Below are positions 8,959-17,334 of a stretch of DNA of 22,693 nucleotides, one piece after another. The stretch is from Cyclostephanos tholiformis (taxonomy: Eukaryota > Bacillariophyta > Thalassiosirophyceae > Thalassiosirales > Thalassiosiraceae), in the NCBI GenBank assembly GCA_036939975.1, contig JALLPB010000125.1, positions 1-22,693 of the forward strand, written 5' to 3'. The position numbers and the translations under genes are program-made. Numbering within the stretch: position 1 is the stretch's first letter; each line of letters begins with the position of its first letter. Under the pieces are notes generated by a model. It was not told where the DNA came from and ran no database searches. It saw only the letters and a list, made by a program, of their open reading frames with translations.

Positions 8959-11793
8959 CTACCCCACCGTCGACCCCTGTGATGATCCCATTGATGTCCC
9001 CAATGATGACTCTATTGATGATATCATCGACAACTGCACTGCCGACCTTACTGACATCCCCAACCGCGACCCTACCGTTGACAAAGACTCTACTGACTCC
9101 TCTTCTTCTGATGACCCGACCGATGATTCAACACCCACCAAAAACAAATTTTCCCAAAAGGCCTCTATTTTCTGGAGCGGAAAGGATTTTATCAACATGG
9201 ATGATCCCTCCAACGCTTCAACCGACATTTCTTCTGACGACACCACCGATAAACCCAACGACGATCCTTCCACAGAGCCCGCCGATAACCTTACTGACCC
9301 CATAGACGAACCCAGCGATGTCCCCAGCGACCCCAACGACCCCATCGACCCCACAGACATAACAGACACCCCCGCCGCTGCCGCCCCTTCAACTGTGGGC
9401 CGACATGATTGCGCCGCGATGACGACTGCAGCCGCCGCACGCTTCAGCATCTGGACATCGTCCGTCAGCTTCTGGATTCTCTTGAAATCACGTCGCGCCT
9501 GCGCGCGAAGACTGGCATTCTCGTTGCAAATCTCGTTGCAAAATCTTTCCGTTGACTCCATCGACAACTCCATCGAGGATCCCACAGACGACCCCATCGA
9601 TGACCCCACCGACGACACAGCAGATGACCTAACCGAATAGCCCACAGATGACCCTACAGACGACCCCACTGACGATCCATCAGAAGACCCCATCAACTCA
9701 CCTAAAGAAGGACCCACAGGTCTCAACTCGTTGACGGACCCCATCAAGCTTGTCGAGCTCACCGATGACCCAGCTGACCTTCTCCCCGACCCCACTGAGA
9801 CCACTGTTGCTACCCGCCTCTTAGGCACAGGCCGACGATATGACTTCGCCGCAGTGACGACCGCCTTTGCCGCGTCTGTCAGTGTCCGGACTTCTTCCAC
9901 GAGCTTCTGGATTCTCTCTGCATCACGTTGCGCACCCAACACCAGACGCGCGTTCTCGTCGCGAAGTGTTTGCACTTCGTCAGGTGCAACATAAGCTTTT
10001 GATACTTCGGGGAGTTGAGACATGGTCGTCGCCTCGATTCGCTCCTTTGGGCCCTCGTCGCGCAATCGCATCAGTTCGCTAACTTGTGCCCGCAGCACGT
10101 CGTTCTCTGCCCGACAAGTCCTGAGCTCGAGCAGCTCATCAACTGCACTCGGCTTGTAGAATGAAAATTTGCGTACATCCACCACCGACCGGAGAGCCTC
10201 GTTCTCAACTCGCAGCGCGTCATTCTCAGCACGAAGCGCATTGGTCTCAGCACGACTTGTCTGCAGCTCGCTTGCAAAATCTGCCTGGTAGGTTTGAACT
10301 TCCATTTTCTTGATCAAGTTTGTCCTCTCATTCACGAAGACGCGTTTATCCCGCTCATGATCAAGTAGTTCATCCGCGCTTCGCGCCTTCTGTGACGATG
10401 GCACATCGATCGTGACTCTGTGTTTGTGCGTCTTCCCCTGAACTGTTTCATCATGTGCAAAGAAGATATTCTGCGCCATCAATAGTTTCGATGATGACAC
10501 GATGGATTGAGACAAGTGTTCTCGCATTGCCAATTGCTGATCGGTTAAGAAGGAATAGCTGCTATCTTGCTTGCTCTCGTTAGTGCATTTCTCGTTGTCG
10601 AAGGAGTAAGATTGCTCTGTTGAGTCAATCGTGATGTTCCTAAAGAGGGAGTCACTGGTATCTCCCTCGAATTCGTCGTTAGATCCCGCGCTGCTGGAAT
10701 AGGATAAGGATTGGGTGGGATCAATCATGAGTCTGCCGAAGGACGGGGCGGATTTCACCGCCATGTCAAGAGCGATCCCCGCCTCAACGCTTTTTCCATT
10801 TTTGACGTGCCCGCCGTCAACCTTCTCTTCACCTGATACCACATGAACCTCAGGCCAGACGGTCAACTTGTCGCTTTCACCGTCGACTTGTGCGATATCC
10901 ACATCGTGAGTCTTGTGTTCAGTTGACGAAGGTTGACCTCGGAAGCGCTGTTGCACGTTCGTCGGTGTCGCGGCAAACGTTGACTGGCATTCATGTAGCT
11001 TGCTGATGTCAGATCGAACTAGGCATAGTTCACTCCGTATGATTGACAATGCCCGACCATCATTGTCTTGGGGCGACGCTGTAGGATGAGGCCGATCAAG
11101 GAAGGACCCGTCTTCGCTGCTTCCTCCATCGAAAATGACGTGCGGTCTTTTGGGAGGTGATGCCATATCGAACTCTTTTTCTTTGTACTCGTTGACTGCG
11201 TACTCATCCTTAACGCATTCAACATTTAGTTTTTTCCACTTATTTGGACCAACGAAATTATTCGCCAATACAATATGCCACTCATCGGCATCTACATCAT
11301 CCGTCGAATATGCGATCTTTTTGTCTTCATTGAACTCCAATGATGACTGTGAGAGCCAAGAGTACAGCGATGTTTCTTCCGTTGGCACCCTTTCAACACT
11401 AAATGCTTTTTCCTCATCGGCTCTGTGCTCCTCAGCTTCATTTTCATCGGTTGTAGTAGCATCTGTGCTGAAGCGTTTGATGTTGACATGATAAAAGCCT
11501 TCGGCAGCGCCATTAGACTTTTTCTCCAATGCTTCCCGATCCGAATAGATGTCATGAAACGCTTTCTTACCGCAGTCATAGGATTTCGGCATGCTACCAA
11601 TCTTCTCACTGTGTGGTGCCCTCGACGAGGAAGATGACACGCATACAGTTGTGATTGTGTCCAGTTCCACTTCGACCGATTCGTCAAGTTCTATGTTCGC
11701 AACTGCCGTGAGCTTGTTGAATGAATATCCGACCATTTCTGCTCTATTTGACCTTATGTCGAAAGAAGATGCAAAATTATTCGGTGCCGCCAT
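8959..11793 (-). CDS. Coiled-coil protein with duplicated helical module and Ser-Gly repeat tracts, function unknown
   Basis: One uninterrupted 2835-nt frame, 944 aa, starting MAAPNNFASSFD. I do not recognise a family. Residues 1-450 are acidic and Ser-rich without clear domains. Residues ~480-650 form a coiled coil with leucine heptads (AENDALRVENEALR). A ~45-residue module occurs twice: ~616-665 (ENARLVLGAQRDAERIQKL, then AAKAVVTAAKSYRRP) and ~758-800 (ENASLRAQARRDFKRIQKL, then AAAAVVIAAQSCRP). Each copy is followed by a tract of 4-residue SSVG/SSMG repeats (~690-750 and ~805-944, the last running to the end). No signal peptide or membrane span is evident. The 12-nt repeat also yields a long antisense frame rich in DDPT, which I treat as a shadow. 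The lack of introns and the repeats suggest a lineage-specific, fast-evolving gene. Confidence 0.72.
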   Translation of the reverse strand: MAAPNNFASSFDIRSNRAEMVGYSFNKLTAVANIELDESVEVELDTITTVCVSSSSSRAPHSEKIGSMPKSYDCGKKAFHDIYSDREALEKKSNGAAEGFYHVNIKRFSTDATTTDENEAEEHRADEEKAFSVERVPTEETSLYSWLSQSSLEFNEDKKIAYSTDDVDADEWHIVLANNFVGPNKWKKLNVECVKDEYAVNEYKEKEFDMASPPKRPHVIFDGGSSEDGSFLDRPHPTASPQDNDGRALSIIRSELCLVRSDISKLHECQSTFAATPTNVQQRFRGQPSSTEHKTHDVDIAQVDGESDKLTVWPEVHVVSGEEKVDGGHVKNGKSVEAGIALDMAVKSAPSFGRLMIDPTQSLSYSSSAGSNDEFEGDTSDSLFRNITIDSTEQSYSFDNEKCTNESKQDSSYSFLTDQQLAMREHLSQSIVSSSKLLMAQNIFFAHDETVQGKTHKHRVTIDVPSSQKARSADELLDHERDKRVFVNERTNLIKKMEVQTYQADFASELQTSRAETNALRAENDALRVENEALRSVVDVRKFSFYKPSAVDELLELRTCRAENDVLRAQVSELMRLRDEGPKERIEATTMSQLPEVSKAYVAPDEVQTLRDENARLVLGAQRDAERIQKLVEEVRTLTDAAKAVVTAAKSYRRPVPKRRVATVVSVGSGRRSAGSSVSSTSLMGSVNELRPVGPSLGELMGSSDGSSVGSSVGSSVGYSVRSSAVSSVGSSMGSSVGSSMELSMESTERFCNEICNENASLRAQARRDFKRIQKLTDDVQMLKRAAAAVVIAAQSCRPTVEGAAAAGVSVMSVGSMGSLGSLGTSLGSSMGSVRLSAGSVEGSSLGLSVVSSEEMSVEALEGSSMLIKSFPLQKIEAFWENLFLVGVESSVGSSEEEESVESLSTVGSRLGMSVRSAVQLSMISSIESSLGTSMGSSQGSTVG

Positions 11794-12415
11794 GGACTTT
11801 CATAAAAATAATGTGTGATGTATTATTTATTTATTTACCTAGAGTGGTAAAGAGAGGTTTAATTGGAATGAAATATCACAAAAGGGGATTAGCAGCTCGC
11901 TTTCTCTGATTTCGAAAGGGACCCAAAGTATATTTCTCTCTAGATTACGGAACGAAAGAAATCTCTGAGGGAGAAATACCGTATAGGCCAGGGTTTAAGA
12001 AACAGCTAATGTGCGCCGTTGTGACAGATATCATTCGACAGTTTTTTCCCGCCAACCCCAGAGAGTGTCGTTTTTCGTTTGCATAAAGAGCTGCGGTAAG
12101 TTTCATATGTCGACTCAGGTATATAAAAATGCAAAATTTTGGGCTGAATATAATTGTTGCTTACGAGGTTTTCTGAAAATGGCCGCATCGTGTCGCAATT
12201 TAATTCCTCCTATTTTTTATTTTCTGACTAATTTAGATAGATTTAGTGTCTGGTTCTCTTAAACCCCGGTGGTTCTTAAACCCCGGTTTCTACGGTAGGT
12301 AATTGTTGACCAAAATTGGGGGGCCGTGGCCCCTTTCCCTCCTGAAAACAAGTTTTTTCTGATTTCTTCCTAATCAGTCGGTGGCTTCGCCGCGACAGAA
12401 CAGCTTGCTCATCGC
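11794..12415. other. Divergent intergenic region containing the MITE
   Basis: 622 bases between two divergent genes. Besides the MITE-like element there is a GGGGCC-GT-GGCCCC hairpin near 12323-12336 and otherwise AT-rich sequence. Both promoters should lie here: 11794-11976 for the minus-strand gene and 12298-12415 for the plus-strand gene. No RNA gene seen. Confidence 0.5.
11977..12297. mobile_element. MITE-like element, 321 bp, with 25-bp terminal inverted repeats
   Basis: The left end (11977-12001) begins TACCGTATAGGCC and ends GGGTTTAAGAA. The right end (12273-12297) is its near reverse complement, TTCTTAAACCCC...TACGGTA; 21 of 25 positions pair. An extra TTAAACCCCGG sits just inside the right arm (12259-12269). 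The interior is AT-rich and non-coding. The outermost TA on both sides could be a TA target duplication of Tc1/mariner type; that assignment is tentative. It lies between the divergent 5' ends of the repeat-protein gene and the pepsin-like gene, so may affect their promoters. Confidence 0.65.
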
Positions 12416-14032
12416 ATGGTTGGATGCAATCGTGCCTTGACGCGTCGCCATTTTAGCGCCATAATTCGATTCTATCTCGGCTGTGGCGCTACTCGCAATG
12501 GAAATGTCCGATTCGTCGATTCGTTCATTTGCGGGTCCAGATGGTTCAATTATCAAGGGAATCCACGTCATAGTTCTCTCCTTGATCTAACAAATATATT
12601 ACCCGATAATAGCCAGAAGCGGAATGGCAATTGTAATGACGATGATCATCCTACTGTGGAAACTGACCTGCCAAACCGTCGATCATTCTTGTCATTTCTC
12701 ACGTATGGTGCCAATGTAGCGACCAGCGGAGTTGCTGCTGCATTTGGGTATGATTTAGATTCAAAAGCACACGTTGGTGATACTTTGACATCGGCTCATC
12801 GAGAGATAAAATCCGCACCCTTGATCGTCACCCTCCCTCTTGAACCAGCATCAGGGGGCACATTCTGTGTACGATTCATTGTATTACCGTTTGAAGAGGT
12901 TTCGCGCGCACCCATATTTGGTTGGGAATCACGCAATACAGAGGCATTCCTTCTGTTTCGTGCAATCGTAGATACTGGGTCTCCCTACTTGGTTTTGCCG
13001 ACATCTGACTCTAACGATGACGATAAAAAAGTAATGCCTTGGAAAGGAACAACGCTTGCACCAGTTTCTACTAAACATATACACGGTTCGAGTTGGTTAT
13101 TAAAATCGGCGTACGCTCCCACTGAAGAAATTTATGGGTCAGTTAAAGGTCAAATTGGCTGGAAATTTGCTAGATATGAATTTCGTGATCCTCTCCTGAA
13201 AGTGCAGTCAAAGTGCAATCCAGAGAGCCGGTCACCGGACGCGACCAATGCGTTTGGAATCGTCGGAGTTCTGGACCGTGCGTTGACAAATGAAGCGACT
13301 GGTGGTGGTATGATTGAACCCTATGCTATCCTCGGATTGATACGAAATCACAGTACAAATCCGCGGAATCGTTTTCCAGATCCACGCCCATCTTTTCTTG
13401 AACAGGAGTGCATATCGATTGGCACTGAGGAAACTGCGGAAAACAAAGACAATCGCATCAGGTCATTCACAATCAACGGGCCTCTTAGGAAATTGGCACT
13501 TTCGACGCATTCTTTGATTCCTACTTCAGAACCCGTCCTTCCACTTGTGGATCTCCGAATTTTCGGCGACTTTGTAGATCACTACGCAGTCATGGTCGAG
13601 TCGATATCTTTTGATGATTTCTCTCTTTCGTCACGAAGTCTAAAGCGATTCTGTCGTCATTCATTTGAACGACCAATAGTGGCAGTGTTTGATACTGGTC
13701 TTACTTCCTGTTTATTGATAAAATCGTTCTATGATGTATTGCAGCAATATTTGGGAGCCCAAAGTGCAACCATTAATGAGATCGAATCAGTTTCTTTGAT
13801 TCTCCTGGGGGTAGATCGGAGGGAAGCGAGAAGGAAAGTTCCAGCATGCAAGATCAGCGGTAGCATAAGAGCTGATCCTCGCTTCTATGTCAAGCCAATT
13901 GAACTAGATTGGTTTGATGACGAACAAGTCTCGCCATATGTGATTGTGTTGGGACAATCTTTCCTCAGCCAAGGCGCTCTGACGATTGACTTAGATGAAA
14001 GGATAGCAACGTTTAATTTAGCCAGTACTTAA
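12416..14032 (+). CDS. Pepsin-like aspartic protease fold protein with a twin-arginine-like segment
   Basis: Single exon, 538 aa. Two aspartic-protease active-site motifs are visible: AIVDTGSPYLVLP (Asp186) and VAVFDTGLTSCLLI (Asp426), 240 residues apart as in bilobal A1 peptidases. The C-terminal VIVLGQSFLSQGALTIDL matches the usual end of the fold (G-x-x-FL...). Between the lobes the sequence diverges from classical pepsins and there is no obvious flap tyrosine motif, so peptidase activity is inferred. Residues 88-113 read NRRSFLSFL, a hydrophobic stretch, then GVAAAFG, resembling a Tat signal with an Ala-x-Ala-like cleavage site; this would suit a thylakoid-lumen protein. The first 87 residues are basic and hydroxylated but lack a clear ASAFAP motif, so an upstream exon may be missing. 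Converges on the ferredoxin-like gene. Confidence 0.7.
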   Translation: MVGCNRALTRRHFSAIIRFYLGCGATRNGNVRFVDSFICGSRWFNYQGNPRHSSLLDLTNILPDNSQKRNGNCNDDDHPTVETDLPNRRSFLSFLTYGANVATSGVAAAFGYDLDSKAHVGDTLTSAHREIKSAPLIVTLPLEPASGGTFCVRFIVLPFEEVSRAPIFGWESRNTEAFLLFRAIVDTGSPYLVLPTSDSNDDDKKVMPWKGTTLAPVSTKHIHGSSWLLKSAYAPTEEIYGSVKGQIGWKFARYEFRDPLLKVQSKCNPESRSPDATNAFGIVGVLDRALTNEATGGGMIEPYAILGLIRNHSTNPRNRFPDPRPSFLEQECISIGTEETAENKDNRIRSFTINGPLRKLALSTHSLIPTSEPVLPLVDLRIFGDFVDHYAVMVESISFDDFSLSSRSLKRFCRHSFERPIVAVFDTGLTSCLLIKSFYDVLQQYLGAQSATINEIESVSLILLGVDRREARRKVPACKISGSIRADPRFYVKPIELDWFDDEQVSPYVIVLGQSFLSQGALTIDLDERIATFNLAST

Positions 14033-14253
14033 CACACCATCAGCAGTATTACGTATTCAATGTTCATTGACCTGGATTGTACTAAGCACTCAAAACGAGG
14101 ACTGTGTGTTTGACATAGATTCCCATGTAATCATCAAACAAAAAAAAATAGCCAATTTCATTCAACTCATAGGTATGGCGTAAATTGTTTGGATTGGATT
14201 GGTTTCCAGCAAGAACATCAAATACGCCATCTTTCCCACATCAGAAAATAGAT

Positions 14254-15016
14254 TTAGCAAGTTTGAATTGTACATTTACCAAGCGGAATCTTCGCGTTGC
14301 AAGCCTTCTCAATTCTTCCATTAATCATTAACTCGCAGGTGCCACAGTCACCTGGTTATGCAATTGTTTTCAAGATGATATTTTCGATCAATCTGTCAAA
14401 AAGAACAGGTAGCAAGAAACGTTATCATTTGTCCTACTCACCTTTTTTGCAACTGGCGAAAGATACGTCCCTCAAATAATTTAGGCGCTGATGTGTAGAA
14501 AATTTTGCAATCCAAAAGAAATTCCAGCCTCACCTATAATTAACTTTTACACGTGCAGCAGACATGACTTGGCTCACTTTTTGTCCAGCGACGGCTTTTA
14601 TGGGTTTACCATTAACGGTGACCTCGCTGACTTTAGGTCCCTTGGAGGAAACATTAGGTGAGAAAAAAAATCAGCACGGTCATTATTGACAAGATATTCA
14701 GCAAATAATAAGATGCACAGCATCTTATTATTACCTTCTTCAATCCTGCATTCTCTTTCTTTCCTAGAGAGTCGTCGTTGGAAAATGCGTTTTTCAAGCC
14801 ATCACCAAACATATCAAGTTGAGAAGGTATTCTTGAGATTATTGCACTGTTCCTTAGAGGAGTAGCGGTGAATGCGGACGTAGAGTTGATAGCGATAATA
14901 GCCATAATGAAGGTGGGTTTAGAATTGGGTATCATTGCTGCGAGAGTGAATATAAGAAGAAGCAAAGCATTTAATAGACAGTACGATACGGTTTTACCCA
15001 GTTTCGGCCATCTCAT
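14254..15016 (-). CDS. Plastid-targeted [2Fe-2S] ferredoxin-like protein, four exons including an 11-nt microexon
   Basis: Minus-strand exons: 15016-14735, 14640-14534, 14452-14442 and 14351-14254 (498 nt, 165 aa). All have GT-AG ends and the phases agree. The N-terminus has a hydrophobic stretch, then FIMAIIAINSTSAFTATPLR, an ASAFAP-like signal/transit boundary; translation may start at a downstream Met (e.g. MIPNSKP). The mature part begins KVSEVTVNGKPI and reaches VNYSCKKGDCGTCELMINGR, then EKACNAKIP and a short end, KCTIQTC. The cluster pattern is C-x4-C-x2-C-x11-C. This is the spacing of the SDH iron-sulfur subunit and xanthine-oxidase-type domains rather than the ~29-residue last gap of photosynthetic ferredoxins. 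The first cluster Cys lies in the 11-nt exon; retaining the second intron gives an immediate stop. Electron-transfer role is inferred from the cluster; the partner is unknown. Confidence 0.82.
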
Positions 15017-15050
15017 TTTTTTCTCACTCTCAAGTACAATAAGCGTCTAC
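14952..15050. repeat. Direct repeat copy 1 (overlaps the 5' end of the ferredoxin-like gene)
   Basis: About 99 bases, from ATAAGAAGAAGCAAAGCAT to AAGCGTCTAC, recur at 17029-17129 in the same orientation, with roughly four substitutions, a 4-nt indel and a 2-nt indel. This copy contains the ferredoxin-like start codon, ~22 codons and part of its 5' flank. Confidence 0.92.
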
Positions 15051-15247
15051 GAACTAAGGCTGTGATTTCTTTGAGCGTATAGGTGAAAAACATATAGCTT
15101 TAAGACAGTTTTTTGTTATGTGTATCACTGTGCGAATTTTTTTTTTCGTAAAAATTTCGGATGGGTCTCTTTTTTTCCGAAAAAATTCCAAAAAAGTGTT
15201 TTCTTTGCGCATATACACAGATAGACATTGAATTTGACTCCGGATTT

Positions 15248-15335
15248 CTTATGTTTATGTGTCTAGACGCTATATGCGCGCATATGGGCATACTTCTATA
15301 TGCGCGCATATAGCATCTAGACATATAAACATAAG
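15248..15335. repeat. Palindrome with 38-bp arms and 12-nt loop upstream of the transposase
   Basis: Left arm 15248-15285, right arm 15298-15335; 36 of 38 positions pair. Each arm contains TCTAGA and TATATGCGCGCATAT, itself self-complementary. It ends 6 bases before the first ATG of the transposase frame (15342). It may be a foldback insertion, a subterminal hairpin of the transposon, or a structured 5' leader; the last would favour translation from ATG 15423. Confidence 0.9.
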
Positions 15336-15341
15336 GAGAAA

Positions 15342-16928
15342 ATGCTGCATACGTGTAACATCTTCCAGGCACCTGTCGCGTCCCCATTTCATTTTATTTT
15401 GCTTGATCCAATTATCCCTGCAATGTCTACCCCCCCCCCCCCTGCGGATCCTTTCTCTCATCCTTATGAGGATGATACGGATTTTGGCGCCCCATTTGTG
15501 TACGGCGATGACCAAAATTTCAGCGCCACCTTTGGGTTTGGTGCCGATTTTGGACTTGGCTTCGACGATTTTGGGTTTGGTGCCGATTTTGGACTTGGCT
15601 TCGACAATTTCTACGGTTCGTCCGATGATAGCCATCCTCCTGGTGATACTCTATCAAATTCAGACATTGATTCTTCTGGTGGGGGCCGCAAACATTGGCG
15701 CCGCAGACGTCAGCGCTGCCCCAACCGTTTATTTCGCATCGAGAGTGTGAAAAACTCATGTTGGTACAGGAATTTCACAAGGCCTGGGGTTACGCGAGAG
15801 CTCACCCATGAGCTCTCATCATCTGATAGATTTGGTGAATTCCGCCAATTTTTCCGCATGCCTCTCTCCAAGGTCGAGATGCTAACCGATACCCTTATTC
15901 AGCGCGGGTTCGTTCCGACACCTCGGACAAAATTTCGTCAGGCCGAATTCCGCGAGAGAACTGAGTTATTGGTGATGTCTGCAATCTATATTTTGGCTAA
16001 TGGCGCTGCATTTCGTTCTTGTCGAACTTTGTGCGGGATCTGTACTTCAGAGGTACGCAAATTTTTTTATCGATTCCTTGATGCCATCGTTGAGATGAAG
16101 GATGAGTACATTTATTTGCCAAGAACCATCACAGAGTTGGACCGAGTGAGTTTGTATTACTCCAACGTTGGTTTGCCGGGATGTTGCGGATCCATGGATG
16201 TTGTCCACATTAAGTGGGCAAATTGTCCAAGTGGAGACTTTAACCGTGCAAAGGGTAAGGAAACCTTCCCTTCCCTTGGTTTTCAGTGTCTCACTGATTT
16301 TAATCGCAGGATTCTATCGATTTATGGTCCACATTTTGGTTCTCGAAATGATATGGACATTGTCAAGACGGACAAGAAAGTCGAAATGATAAGGAATCAT
16401 CGACTGTTCCGTGACGCGAGGTGGAAGTATTTCACCGTGGATGGCAGAGTGAGGTTGGAGCGTGGTATGTATTTAATATGTGATAACGGTTATTTACGTT
16501 GGCCGACAACAATTTGCCCCTTCACTAGGTCAAACAAGTCGTCAGCGGAGGGTTTCTTCTCTACTAACATAGAGAGCGTTCGAAAGGACGTCGAGTGTAC
16601 CTTTGGCATCCTCAAGAAGCGGTGGAAGGTACTTAACAATGGTTTTTATCAGCGCGATATAAAGATTTGCGAGAAAATCTTTGTGACGTGCTGTGCACTC
16701 AATAACTACCTTTTGGATTTGATGGAGAGCTCACATGTAAGGGTTGGTCGTGGGGCACCAGATGCTGGTGATGGTATTTGGTTGTCTAGACCAAGAGATG
16801 TTGATCCGGAAGAAACGGATCGAGTGATGTCTGCGAAGTTTACACATCGCAGGTCGTTATTGGTAAATCATTTGTATGTCGCTCGGCAGAAAGGCATAAT
16901 ATCAGTACGTCTAAATTGCGGTGAATAA
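15342..16928 (+). CDS. Harbinger (HARBI1-like, DDE_Tnp_4) transposase
   Basis: Intact frame of 528 aa from ATG 15342, or 501 aa from the more plausible ATG 15423, which lies beyond the palindrome. The N-terminal ~110 residues are low-complexity (Pro run from a 13-C tract; tandem FGFGADFGLGFDD), followed by a basic patch RRRRQR. The DDE domain shows the family motifs: GSMDVVHIKW (Asp286, numbering from 15342), a strand with GSRNDMDI, LICDNGYLRWP (Asp381) and ESVRKDVECTFGILKKRW (Glu418). Preceding RTELLVMSAIYILANGAAFR is the helical segment typical of Harbinger/PIF transposases. The family cuts and pastes elements with TWA target duplications, usually with a Myb-like partner. No stop or frameshift interrupts it, so it may be recent or domesticated. 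Confidence 0.9.
   Translation: MLHTCNIFQAPVASPFHFILLDPIIPAMSTPPPPADPFSHPYEDDTDFGAPFVYGDDQNFSATFGFGADFGLGFDDFGFGADFGLGFDNFYGSSDDSHPPGDTLSNSDIDSSGGGRKHWRRRRQRCPNRLFRIESVKNSCWYRNFTRPGVTRELTHELSSSDRFGEFRQFFRMPLSKVEMLTDTLIQRGFVPTPRTKFRQAEFRERTELLVMSAIYILANGAAFRSCRTLCGICTSEVRKFFYRFLDAIVEMKDEYIYLPRTITELDRVSLYYSNVGLPGCCGSMDVVHIKWANCPSGDFNRAKGKETFPSLGFQCLTDFNRRILSIYGPHFGSRNDMDIVKTDKKVEMIRNHRLFRDARWKYFTVDGRVRLERGMYLICDNGYLRWPTTICPFTRSNKSSAEGFFSTNIESVRKDVECTFGILKKRWKVLNNGFYQRDIKICEKIFVTCCALNNYLLDLMESSHVRVGRGAPDAGDGIWLSRPRDVDPEETDRVMSAKFTHRRSLLVNHLYVARQKGIISVRLNCGE
15531..15608 (+). repeat. 39-bp tandem duplication inside the transposase N-terminus
   Basis: Two in-frame 39-bp units (15531-15569 and 15570-15608) differ at one base and encode FGFGADFGLGFDD then FGFGADFGLGFDN. 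The near-identity indicates a recent duplication. Confidence 0.92.
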
Positions 16929-17334
16929 ATATATATATATATAATCTATTAGTTTAAATAAGATTATATGGGTCCGCCCAACCACCCTACCTATCGGACC
17001 CTCCCTTTCCCAATTTCAAGTCTTAAANATAAGAAGAAGCAAAGCATATAATAGACTGTTGGTACGATACGGTTTTACCCTGTTTCGGCCCTCTCATTTT
17101 TTTCTCACTCAAGTACAATAAGCGTCTACTCTATGATCCCGACGTTGATGACGAACGACGTGATCGCTCGTTTTTTTATGTGAAAATCTACACATCATCA
17201 TCTGCCCCATCACATCTGCCGCGTGGAACGCTAGAAAAAAACTATTAGGTATGAAGATAGAGAGAAAAGAAAAAGAAGAAAAAAGGATTAAGTGATGTGC
17301 GATAGAATGCTTAAAACTTTTTGCAATTGACGTC
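16929..17334. other. Spacer with assembly gap and FKBP promoter
   Basis: Holds the 3' flank of the transposase ((AT)n tract, GGGTCCG/CGGACCC hairpin), a single ambiguous base N at 17028, direct-repeat copy 2 and, from ~17130 to 17334, the presumed FKBP promoter and 5' UTR (A-rich 17230-17290). No gene found on either strand. Confidence 0.6.
17029..17129. repeat. Direct repeat copy 2 (starts at the N)
   Basis: Diverged copy of 14952-15050, beginning immediately after the N at 17028. Read on the minus strand it holds a degenerate ferredoxin-like start, MRGPKQGKTVSYQQ, that runs into the N. It is therefore a truncated copy of that gene's 5' end, or the alternative haplotype of it. Confidence 0.9.

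Larger units (their letters stand above)
15051..17027. mobile_element. PIF/Harbinger-type element or insertion (boundaries uncertain)
   Basis: The interval between the two direct-repeat copies holds the Harbinger transposase and AT-rich flanks, including the palindrome on the left and an (AT)n tract (16926-16942) plus a GGGTCCG...CGGACCC hairpin (16970-17001) on the right. I could not find matching terminal inverted repeats or a 3-bp TWA target duplication, so the true ends are not fixed. The Myb/SANT-like second protein of canonical Harbinger elements is not in this window. Confidence 0.45.

Noticed and set aside
8780..9640. Plus-strand frame of 286 aa rich in Asp/Pro/Thr (DDPT repeats)
   Set aside because: It is antisense to the much longer 944-aa minus-strand frame, whose coiled coil and duplicated module look like real protein; the 12-nt repeat unit keeps both strands open by chance.
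12011..12262. Plus-strand frame of 83 aa
   Set aside because: Lies inside the MITE-like element and is compositionally AT-driven; no protein features.
15100..15635. Minus-strand frames across the palindrome and the transposase N-terminus
   Set aside because: They are produced by the palindrome and the tandem repeat and are antisense to the transposase.
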